From Rhodobiaceae bacterium UBA7378 (GTDB taxonomy: Bacteria > Pseudomonadota > Alphaproteobacteria > RS24): DNA of 24,188 nt. Every line of letters begins with the position of its first letter. The first letter of the stretch is position 1. A model generated the notes under the pieces. That model saw nothing but the letters and a program-made list of their open reading frames with translations. It was not told where the DNA came from and did not search any database. The stretch lies in NCBI GenBank assembly GCA_002469805.1, contig DKNW01000024.1, forward strand, positions 514 to 24,701, written 5' to 3'. This document shows positions 15,940 to 22,726 of the stretch, piece by piece. A program made the translations under genes and the position numbers.

Positions 15940-17493
15940 ATGGCGCGCGTACGCACGGAAAAATTTGCTGACGCCTTGCATAAACTGGGTGCGTTGCGCC
16001 CGGATTCGCCGCTGGGTGTGCTCGATATCGGGTCAAACTCGGTGCGTCTGGTTGGCTATAGCGGGTCGGCACGCACGCCACTCCCGATTTACAATGAGCG
16101 CGCTTTTTGTCGGCTGGGGGAAGCTGTCTCCGCAACAGGCCGCATTGAGGGCGAGCCGTATGAGTTGGCGATTATGACCTTCCGTCGTTTTCGTGCGATC
16201 GCCGAGCGGCTGGGTATCGACAATTTAGCTGCCTTTGCAACGGCAGCGGTGCGCGAAGCAGAAAACCGGGACGCATTTGTGGCTGAGGCTGAAGAGATTT
16301 TGGGTCACAAAATTCGCGTTTTGAGCGGCAAGGAAGAAGCGAAATATTCTGCAGATGGTGTAATGCTCGCTATTCCCGGGGCTAATGGCATTGTGGCAGA
16401 CCTTGGGGGTGGTAGCCTTGAACTGGCGCGCGTGAAAAATGGCGAAACGCAGCGATGGGCCACCTTACCGCTAGGCATATTGGCTTTGCGCGAATATTCG
16501 AAAAATAATCGCGCGGCGATGATCGAGATTATTGAGGCGGCACTCGAAAAAGTGAAGTGGCTGAAAAATGGCCGCGAACTGCCGCTTTATATTGTGGGTG
16601 GAACGTGGCGTAACCTTGCCAAGGTTCACATGGCCCGCACCGGTTATCCGCTGGAGGTGCTCCACCAATATGAAATTGCCAGTTCCGAGGCGGTACAATT
16701 TTCGGAAAAGATATCGGCACTAAAAAACTGGCAGGCATTGAAGCTTGAGGCATCTTCGAGCAATCGGCGCGCCGGACTGCCTACTGCAGCGTTGGTGTTG
16801 ACAGAGTTGATGGCGCGTGCCGAGCCTAGCCGTGTAATTGTCTCGGCAAATGCCGTGCGCGAGGGTGTGTTGTATTCGATTTTAGAACCGAAATACCGCG
16901 CGCTTGACCCGTTATTACTGGCATGCGAGGAAATGGCCGAACGCTTGTGCAAATCGGCAAGTTACGGGCACGAACTGGCGGAATGGTCGTCGAAAATTTT
17001 CAAGAAATCCAAATGGAGTATGGGTGGTGCAGGTGCTTTTTCGCGGCTTCGGGAAGCGGGTTGCCTATTATCCGATGTTGCGTGGGCCAGCCATCCAAGC
17101 TGGCGCGCCGAAACAATACGGCAAATGGTGCTGACTGCACCGTTTTCCGGCATCCGTCATATTGAGCGCGTGTTTCTGGCGTTTGCGCTGTCTTACCGCC
17201 ATGAAGGTAATGTGCCGCAATCCTTCGGCGGGGCACTTGAATTGTCGAAAAGTGACCAATGCTTAGCACGCGCCATGGGGCTTAGTTTTCGGTTGGCACA
17301 TTCCTTGTCGGCATCATTGCCGGGTGCCTTGCCGATGACCCAGCTACGCGCGGGGCGCAAATTTCTGACATTGACCATTGACCCATCGCGGGCGGAGCTG
17401 TTTGGCCCCATCATCTCCAAGCGGCTAGCAGCTGTCGCTGTTGAATTGGATTTGCTCGCGCGTGTCGAGATCAAGCCTTTGAAGACCGCCTAG
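15940..17493 (+). CDS. ppx: Ppx/GppA family exopolyphosphatase
   Basis: This enzyme family releases phosphate from polyphosphate ends or hydrolyses pppGpp. The two activities cannot be separated by sequence alone, but adjacency to ppk favours polyphosphate. The 517-residue product has the ASKHA-fold motifs LDIGSNSVRLV (28-38), ATAAVREAENRDAFV (about 100-114) and the second phosphate loop ADLGGGSLELA (153-163). A C-terminal helical HD-like region follows (about 320-510), including a YRHEGN segment. ATG 15940 is preceded by AAGG at 15931-15934. A stronger AGGGAGG at 15921-15927 overlaps the ppk stop. The stop TAG shares the palindrome CTAG with the convergent rnd stop, so no space exists for a terminator. 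Confidence 0.93.
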   Translation: MARVRTEKFADALHKLGALRPDSPLGVLDIGSNSVRLVGYSGSARTPLPIYNERAFCRLGEAVSATGRIEGEPYELAIMTFRRFRAIAERLGIDNLAAFATAAVREAENRDAFVAEAEEILGHKIRVLSGKEEAKYSADGVMLAIPGANGIVADLGGGSLELARVKNGETQRWATLPLGILALREYSKNNRAAMIEIIEAALEKVKWLKNGRELPLYIVGGTWRNLAKVHMARTGYPLEVLHQYEIASSEAVQFSEKISALKNWQALKLEASSSNRRAGLPTAALVLTELMARAEPSRVIVSANAVREGVLYSILEPKYRALDPLLLACEEMAERLCKSASYGHELAEWSSKIFKKSKWSMGGAGAFSRLREAGCLLSDVAWASHPSWRAETIRQMVLTAPFSGIRHIERVFLAFALSYRHEGNVPQSFGGALELSKSDQCLARAMGLSFRLAHSLSASLPGALPMTQLRAGRKFLTLTIDPSRAELFGPIISKRLAAVAVELDLLARVEIKPLKTA

Positions 17494-18641
17494 TCGCGAG
17501 AAATTAACACCACGCTATTATTTTCAGAAGCAAGCGCCAGCCGACCCTCTTTCAGCGCCATGGCATAGTCGCCAAATATCTCGCGGCGCCAGCCGTGCAG
17601 CGCGGGCACGTCGGGGTCGTCATCGCTGGCAATACGTTCCAGATCGGACACATTGGCGATTAGCTTGGGTGCTACGCCGGAATCTTCACTGCGCTGTTTG
17701 AGTAGGACTTTTAATAATTCCACCAGCGGGCCAATGCCCGGGCGATTGGCGACGGGTGGGGCTAGGTCGGGCAAGCTGTCTTTGTCGCGCGTGCGACCGC
17801 GTGAGATAGCGGCCAATAATTCGTCGGCGTAGCGCGAGTTTTCAAAGCCTTTGGGTACGGCCCGCAATTTGGCGATGGCTTGCTTGTGGCGCGGGGCCTG
17901 GATTGCCAGTTCGCGAATGGCATCGTCCTTCAGTACACGGTTGCGCGGAACGTCGCGGTTTTGGGCGGTCGCGTCGCGCCATTTCGCAACCTCGATGAAC
18001 ACGCCCATAACATGTGGGCGACGATCCTGAAATTTGAGCCGTTTCCATGCATGCTCAGGGTTTTGTTCGTATGTCTCAGGGTTCAACAACTTGTCCATCT
18101 CTTCGTCGAGCCAGTTACCACGGCCGTTTTGGGTCAACTCACCATCCAGATAACGATAGGCATCGCGCAGATGGGTCACATCTGCCAGCGCGTATGTCAG
18201 TTGTTTTTCTGACAGAGGACGTCGCCCCCAATCGGTAAAACGACTGTCTTTGTCAACTTTGCCGCCGGTCGTTTTTCGGATCAGAGTTTCGTAGCCGACT
18301 GCGTCGCCAAAACCGCACACCATGGCGGCAATCTGCGTGTCTATAACCGGTGTAGGGATGATGCCGGCCTGTTTGTGAAATATCTCGATATCTTGCCTGC
18401 ACCCGTGCATGACCTTGGTCACGTTGGGATTAACCAGCAGATCATAAAATGGTTTCAAATCCAGGCCGTCGGCTAGCGGGTCGATCATGCCCTCAAACCC
18501 ATCGCCAGCGGTTTGTATAAGGCATAGCTTGGGCCAATACGTGCTTTCGCGCAAAAATTCTGTGTCAACCGTGATAAAATCACATGTTGCCAGAGACGTG
18601 CAGAGATCTTCGAGCGCGGCGTTATTTGTAACCAAATTCAT
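17490..18641 (-). CDS. rnd: Ribonuclease D
   Basis: RNase D is a 3'-to-5' exoribonuclease that trims tRNA precursors and other small RNAs. The 383-residue product matches E. coli (375). The DEDDy catalytic set is complete: Asp26 and Glu28 in TVDTEFL, Asp84 in GCRQDIEIF, and Tyr150 with Asp154 in YALADVTHL. An HRDC nucleic-acid-binding domain covers about 207-285, and a further C-terminal region extends to the end. ATG 18641 gives MNLVTNN; the frame is open upstream to 18722, but that extension shows no family similarity. No ribosome binding site precedes the ATG. A TATAAA lies at the right distance for transcription to begin at or near the start codon. It is convergent with ppx and divergent from aspS. 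Confidence 0.94.
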   Translation of the reverse strand: MNLVTNNAALEDLCTSLATCDFITVDTEFLRESTYWPKLCLIQTAGDGFEGMIDPLADGLDLKPFYDLLVNPNVTKVMHGCRQDIEIFHKQAGIIPTPVIDTQIAAMVCGFGDAVGYETLIRKTTGGKVDKDSRFTDWGRRPLSEKQLTYALADVTHLRDAYRYLDGELTQNGRGNWLDEEMDKLLNPETYEQNPEHAWKRLKFQDRRPHVMGVFIEVAKWRDATAQNRDVPRNRVLKDDAIRELAIQAPRHKQAIAKLRAVPKGFENSRYADELLAAISRGRTRDKDSLPDLAPPVANRPGIGPLVELLKVLLKQRSEDSGVAPKLIANVSDLERIASDDDPDVPALHGWRREIFGDYAMALKEGRLALASENNSVVLISRD

Positions 18642-18647
18642 GGCGTT

Positions 18648-18653
18648 TTTATA
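18648..18653 (-). promoter_or_regulatory. Candidate -10 element for rnd
   Basis: On the minus strand TATAAA (5/6 to consensus) occupies 18653-18648, with GCGACA (4/6 to the -35 consensus) 18 bp further upstream. Transcription would start about seven bases later, at or next to the rnd ATG at 18641, which would make the message leaderless. This agrees with the lack of a ribosome binding site, but remains a pattern match. Confidence 0.35.
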
Positions 18654-18710
18654 AAGAACCTTTGCGGCTTTGTCGCCACCTGAAAACATTTGGTTTCGAT
18701 ACGCCAATGC

Positions 18711-18740
18711 TTGACAAATCACGCCAAGCGGTGAAGTTAT
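18711..18740 (+). promoter_or_regulatory. Candidate promoter for aspS
   Basis: A perfect -35 hexamer TTGACA, preceded by GC, is at 18711-18716. The matching -10 is weak (AGTTAT at 18735-18740, 18-bp spacing, 3/6). Strong -35 with poor -10 elements is common in alphaproteobacterial housekeeping promoters. The site lies in the 126-bp gap between divergent rnd and aspS, about 27 nt before the aspS start codon. Confidence 0.45.
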
Positions 18741-18767
18741 GGCGCACGAGAAGCGAGAAGGGTATCA

Positions 18768-20573
18768 ATGACCATGCACCTCTATAGAACGCATACATGC
18801 GGCGCCCTGCGCGCAGAGAATATTGATGATCAGGTGCGTTTGTCAGGCTGGGTTCACCGCAAACGCGATCATGGCGGTTTGTTGTTCATCGATGTGCGCG
18901 ACCATTATGGCCTGACGCAGCTAGTGATAGAACCGTCCAGCCCGCATTTTGCCGTGGCAGAGCAAATTCGAGCGGAGAGCGTGATCCGCGCTGACGGCAA
19001 TGTTGTGGCGCGCGAGGATGATGCGCGTAATCCCAATCTGCCAACTGGTGATATTGAAGTATATCTCTCGGAGCTGGAAATTCTGTCTGAAACGGGTGAT
19101 TTACCTTTGCCGGTGTTCGGCGAGCCGGATTATCCCGAGGACTTGCGCTTGCGGTATCGGTTTCTTGATTTGCGCCGCGAGACATTGCACCAAAACATTG
19201 TATTGCGGTCCGATGTTATTAGTTGGTTGCGCCAGCGCATGACGGCTGACGGGTTTCGCGAGTACCAAACCCCAATTTTGACGGCGTCTAGCCCCGAGGG
19301 TGCGCGCGATTTTCTTGTACCATCGCGTATGCACCCAGGAAAATTCTACGCGCTACCGCAGGCGCCCCAGCAATTCAAGCAGCTTTTAATGGTTGCTGGC
19401 TTTGATCGGTATTTCCAAATTGCGCCGTGCTTTCGCGACGAAGACGCACGCGCTGACAGATCACCTGGTGAGTTTTACCAGCTTGATCTGGAGATGAGTT
19501 TTGTGACGCAAGAAGATGTTTTTGCCTGTGTGGAACCGGTTTTGCGCGACGTGTTCGAGGCGTTTGGCAACGGCAAGCGGGTAACGGCGGCGTTTCCGCG
19601 TATTCCCTACGCTGAAGCGATGCAAAAATATGGTTCGGATAAACCAGATTTGCGTATTCCGATTGAAATGCAAGATGTTACGCCAGCGTTTGATGGCTCA
19701 GACTTCAAAATTTTCGCCAATATGATCGCCAAAGACGACCGCGTCAGGGTTTGGGCGATACCAGCCAAAACAGGCGGCAGCCGGGCTTTTTGCGACCGAA
19801 TGAACAGCTGGGCGCAAGGCGAGGGGCAACCCGGTCTCGGCTATATTTTCTTCCGTGACGGCGAGGGTGCCGGTCCATTGGCTAAGAATATCGGGCCAGA
19901 GCGAACCGAACAAATCAGAACCCAGCTCGGACTTGAAGATGGTGACGCGGTGTTCTTCTGCGCTGGTGTGCCAAAAACCTTTGCCGAATTTGCCGGGCGC
20001 GCGCGCAATCGGGTTGGGGAAGAGCTGGGCTTGATCGATGCCGATCAATTCGCCTTTTGCTGGATCGTCGATTTTCCGATGTATGAAATCGATGAAGCGA
20101 CCAGCAAGCTTGATTTTTCACATAACCCGTTTTCTATGCCTCAAGGTGGGATGGACGCGTTGGAGACACACGACCCACTCGATATTCTGGGCTATCAATA
20201 CGATATTGTGTGTAACGGGATTGAGCTTTCCTCTGGCGCTATCAGAAACCACAAGCCTGAGATTATGCTCAAAGCGTTTGAGATTGCTGGCTATGAGGCG
20301 GATGTTGTCGAGAAAGAATTTGGTGGCATGCTGAACGCGTTCCGTTTCGGTGCCCCCCCGCATGGTGGCATTGCGCCGGGGGTTGACCGCATTGTGATGC
20401 TGCTCGCAGGTCAAGAAAATTTGCGCGAGGTCGTTGCGTTTCCGATGAACCAACAGGCTGAAGACCTGCTGATGCAGGCACCGGCGGCGGTTTCTAACGC
20501 GCAATTGCGCGAGTTGCATATTCGGCCCAACCTGCCTGCACCCGCCGAGACGGATGATGAGGCAAAAGAATAG
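18768..20573 (+). CDS. aspS: Aspartate--tRNA ligase, probably non-discriminating (Asp/Asn)
   Basis: AspRS charges tRNA(Asp) with aspartate. The 601-residue product is a bacterial-type class II synthetase. An N-terminal OB-fold anticodon-binding domain (about 1-110) precedes the catalytic core, with the FRDEDARADRSPGEFYQLDLEM motif 2 region (about 223-244), an inserted GAD domain, and the GAPPHGGIAPGVDR motif 3. In the OB fold the sequence RKRDHGG (31-37) carries histidine where discriminating enzymes such as E. coli's have leucine (RRDLGS). This points to a non-discriminating enzyme that also makes Asp-tRNA(Asn) for amidation by GatCAB. ATG 18768 has AGAAGGG at 18756-18762. An ATG two codons later is a possible alternative. 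Confidence 0.96.
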   Translation: MTMHLYRTHTCGALRAENIDDQVRLSGWVHRKRDHGGLLFIDVRDHYGLTQLVIEPSSPHFAVAEQIRAESVIRADGNVVAREDDARNPNLPTGDIEVYLSELEILSETGDLPLPVFGEPDYPEDLRLRYRFLDLRRETLHQNIVLRSDVISWLRQRMTADGFREYQTPILTASSPEGARDFLVPSRMHPGKFYALPQAPQQFKQLLMVAGFDRYFQIAPCFRDEDARADRSPGEFYQLDLEMSFVTQEDVFACVEPVLRDVFEAFGNGKRVTAAFPRIPYAEAMQKYGSDKPDLRIPIEMQDVTPAFDGSDFKIFANMIAKDDRVRVWAIPAKTGGSRAFCDRMNSWAQGEGQPGLGYIFFRDGEGAGPLAKNIGPERTEQIRTQLGLEDGDAVFFCAGVPKTFAEFAGRARNRVGEELGLIDADQFAFCWIVDFPMYEIDEATSKLDFSHNPFSMPQGGMDALETHDPLDILGYQYDIVCNGIELSSGAIRNHKPEIMLKAFEIAGYEADVVEKEFGGMLNAFRFGAPPHGGIAPGVDRIVMLLAGQENLREVVAFPMNQQAEDLLMQAPAAVSNAQLRELHIRPNLPAPAETDDEAKE

Positions 20574-20576
20574 TAA

Positions 20577-20597
20577 GCGCACTGGATTTGCCAGCGC
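20577..20597 (+). other. Imperfect hairpin just after aspS
   Basis: GCG and CTGG (5' arm, with a CA bulge between them) can pair with CCAG and CGC around an ATTTG loop, 4 nt after the aspS stop. A smaller GGCAATGCC hairpin follows. No T-run is present, so it is not a standard intrinsic terminator. It may modulate readthrough from aspS into the next genes, or do nothing. Confidence 0.25.
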
Positions 20598-20673
20598 GGC
20601 AATGCCATATTGTCTTGCCCCACAGAGCAGTGCGGTTTTCGAGGCGATAGGTCTCAAATAGGCGGAGATAAAC

Positions 20674-21060
20674 ATGCAGTTTTTGCGGATGCTTTTTACT
20701 TGGTGGCACAGCCAGACACTTGGAACTGCGCTGACAACATGGCGCCATGGTGAGTTTGTTGGCATGGATGACCAGGGCAACCGGTATTATCGCGATAAAA
20801 ATGGCAAATCGATCAACGGTAAAACTCGCCGCTGGGTTGTTTACAATGGCGATGTTGAAGCAACGCGCGTCCCCCCTGAATGGCACGGATGGTTGCATTA
20901 CACGGTCGATGAAACGCCAGCTGAAACCGGCTTTGACAAAAAAGATTGGCACAAGCCGCATCGGGCAAACCAAACAGGCACACCCAATGCGCATAAACCA
21001 GCCGGGCAGGAAGATACAGCATCGCACCGCGCCGGTTATGGGTCGTGGTCACCGGAATAA
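20674..21060 (+). CDS. NDUFA12-family complex I accessory subunit
   Basis: This is the bacterial relative of mitochondrial NDUFA12 (B17.2), a supernumerary subunit of NADH:ubiquinone oxidoreductase shared by alphaproteobacteria and mitochondria. The 128-residue product shows the family core: MLFTWWHSQTLGTAL near the start, GEFVGMDDQGNRYYRDK (about 26-42), the RRWVVYNGDVEATRVPPEWHGWLHY block (about 52-76), DKKDWHKPHRANQTGT, and a C-terminal YGSWSPE tail. No signal peptide or transmembrane helix is present; it should sit on the matrix-equivalent (cytoplasmic) side at the junction of complex I arms. ATG 20674 has GGAG at 20664-20667. It is encoded far from any nuo gene in this window, with mlaD and the DUF2155 gene, an order common in the class. 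Confidence 0.93.
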   Translation: MQFLRMLFTWWHSQTLGTALTTWRHGEFVGMDDQGNRYYRDKNGKSINGKTRRWVVYNGDVEATRVPPEWHGWLHYTVDETPAETGFDKKDWHKPHRANQTGTPNAHKPAGQEDTASHRAGYGSWSPE

Positions 21061-21094
21061 GGTGTGTCGATGCCCCCACTGAAAAGAGGCGAAT

Positions 21095-21556
21095 ATGAAA
21101 GATAATCTTGTCGAAACACTTGTTGGCTTTGCCGTTATTGTCGTTGCGGCTATTTTTGTCTTTTACGGATATTCGGTCACGGATAGTTCCGGCTCTGAAG
21201 GGTATGTTGTATCGGCAGAGTTTGATCGCGTAGATGGGCTGACCATTGGCAGCGATGTCCGCATGTCGGGGATTAAAATCGGAACGGTAACAAGCCTGTC
21301 TCTCGACCCGCAATCCTATGCAGCGAATGTTTCAATGATCATCGGCAGTGAAATTGTGTTGCCGGATGATACCAGCGCCAAAATTACCAGCGAGGGGCTG
21401 TTGGGCGGCAATTATATTTCACTTGCCGCGGGTGGCAGCGAAGACATGCTGGCAGATGGTGACGAAATTCTCTACACACAAGGGTCCGTCGATCTAATCG
21501 GGCTTGTCAGTCAGGCATTGTTCAGCGCGGGTGATCAAGAAAGTGAAACGGAATAA
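21095..21556 (+). CDS. mlaD: MCE-domain phospholipid transport protein MlaD
   Basis: MlaD-type proteins are anchored in the inner membrane and form hexameric rings that pass phospholipids between the inner and outer membranes. The 153-residue product has one N-terminal membrane helix (about 7-25) and one MCE domain (about 36-114) containing FDRVDGLTIGSDVRMSGIKIG and SEGLLGGNYISL. A short acidic tail follows. The length suits a minimal single-MCE MlaD. ATG 21095 is supported by AGAGG at 21085-21089. The partners mlaE, mlaF, mlaB and mlaC are not in the window, so the permease and ATPase must be encoded elsewhere. The next gene (DUF2155) begins inside its last codons. MlaD identity is likely; another MCE transporter subunit is the main alternative. 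Confidence 0.88.
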   Translation: MKDNLVETLVGFAVIVVAAIFVFYGYSVTDSSGSEGYVVSAEFDRVDGLTIGSDVRMSGIKIGTVTSLSLDPQSYAANVSMIIGSEIVLPDDTSAKITSEGLLGGNYISLAAGGSEDMLADGDEILYTQGSVDLIGLVSQALFSAGDQESETE

Positions 21557-22124
21557 TTCAGTTTTCTGCGTTGGTTTCGTTCTGTTAATGTCTGTTGCCA
21601 GCGCACAAGATGCCCCGCCGCCAGCTTTGCCGGTGCCACCGCCTGTGCCGCTTATTCTCGATCAGGAAGGCGTGATGCCTGATTTCGGATCAGGTTATGA
21701 CGTATCGCCCGATGACGAGGTGGAAGGCGATGGCCCTTTATCAACCTTTGATGTGCCCGTGTTGGAAATTCCTGGTCTTGTAGCACCGACAACGGGCGAA
21801 GTTGACCGCGTTGGCAGTTTTAGCCTGCTCAATAAGGTGACCGCGAAACTGCAACCGATTGAACTTGTCATTGGCGAGGCGGCTGATGTTGGCTCTATGA
21901 GCATTGTCATGCGCGATTGCATTTCCACTCCGCCGGAGGAACCACCGGAAACGAAAGTCTTTCTGGAAGTTTACGAAAACAAAGCTGGTTTCGATAATCA
22001 GCTGTTTTCTGGTTGGATGTTCGCGTCGAGCCCGGGCATTAACGGGCTTGAGCATCCAGTTTATGATTTGTGGCCGACGGCCTGCAAAACTTCTTCGGGC
22101 GAAGATTTCACCGGCATTAACTGA
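21543..22124 (+). CDS. DUF2155 domain-containing periplasmic protein
   Basis: Function unknown. From GTG 21543, overlapping the mlaD end by 14 nt, the product is 193 residues. It has a basic N-terminus (MKRNN), a hydrophobic core and probable cleavage after SVASA near residue 21, so it should be periplasmic. A proline-rich linker (about 24-37) and a variable acidic stretch follow. The DUF2155 domain (about 93-182) includes RDCISTPPEEPPET, FSGWMFASSPGINGLEHPVYDLW and a final TAC. Cys126 and Cys181, near the ends of the domain, could form a disulfide. A GTG 12 nt further upstream is a possible start. The last 64 bp overlap the convergent aat gene. In related genomes it also sits between mlaD and aat, suggesting envelope function by association only. 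Confidence 0.85.
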   Translation: MKRNNSVFCVGFVLLMSVASAQDAPPPALPVPPPVPLILDQEGVMPDFGSGYDVSPDDEVEGDGPLSTFDVPVLEIPGLVAPTTGEVDRVGSFSLLNKVTAKLQPIELVIGEAADVGSMSIVMRDCISTPPEEPPETKVFLEVYENKAGFDNQLFSGWMFASSPGINGLEHPVYDLWPTACKTSSGEDFTGIN

Positions 22125-22726
22125 AAATCAGCATTGTGCCCGAGGGCGCGCTGCAATTTGCGATGGTAGGCTGTGCGTGGCACTTCTTTCAATCCGAAGC
22201 GTGTGAGGTGGTCGGTGGCGAACTGACAATCTAGCAAGCTGAAATTAGCATATCGCAAACGTGCGACCAGATAGGTGAGAGCAATTTTGCTGGCATCTGT
22301 ACAGCCCGAAAACATGCTTTCGCCGAAAAACGCACCGGCAATGCGGACGCCATAAAGACCGCCTACCAGTTTGTCGTCCGACCAGCACTCAACGCTATGT
22401 GCATAGCCCATGCGGTGCAACATGCAGTAAACCGATAAAATTTCATCGTTGATCCAGCTGGAAGGCCGATCCATGGCAGGCATCCGACACGCCTCGATGG
22501 TTTGGCGAAAGTCGGTGTCTATACGAATATCGAAAGGGGCTTGCTTGATGGTACGCGCGAGTCGCCGTGGCACATGAAATGCGTCTAGTGGAATGATCCC
22601 GCGAATATGCGGGTCAACCCAGAAGGTCTCTGGGTCGTCAACGGCATCGGCCATAGGAAACAGTCCTTGGCGATAGGCGTGGATGATAAGCTCTGGAGTC
22701 AGGCGGGTGTCAGTTGATGCGCTCAA
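22061..22726 (-). CDS. aat: Leucyl/phenylalanyl-tRNA--protein transferase
   Basis: Aat adds Leu or Phe from aminoacyl-tRNA to proteins with N-terminal Lys or Arg, marking them for ClpS/ClpAP degradation. The 221-residue product has the family blocks: LTPELIIHAYRQGLFPM (9-25), WVDPHIRGIIPLDAFHVPRRL (about 36-56), the SWINDEI region (about 90-96), HSVECW, GGLYGVRIAGAFFGESMFS (about 121-139) and ASKIALTYLVARLR, ending near EVPRTAYHRKL. The start is TTG at 22726, overlapping the accC stop as TTGA; no closer ATG fits the conserved N-terminus. The final 26 or so residues go beyond the usual family end, and this extension is the part that overlaps the DUF2155 gene on the opposite strand. Confidence 0.93.
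   Translation of the reverse strand: MSASTDTRLTPELIIHAYRQGLFPMADAVDDPETFWVDPHIRGIIPLDAFHVPRRLARTIKQAPFDIRIDTDFRQTIEACRMPAMDRPSSWINDEILSVYCMLHRMGYAHSVECWSDDKLVGGLYGVRIAGAFFGESMFSGCTDASKIALTYLVARLRYANFSLLDCQFATDHLTRFGLKEVPRTAYHRKLQRALGHNADFQLMPVKSSPEEVLQAVGHKS

Noticed and set aside
20118..20780. Open frame of 220 codons on the minus strand across the aspS end
   Set aside because: It runs antisense through conserved aspS sequence into the NDUFA12 gene, with no ribosome binding site or recognisable domain.
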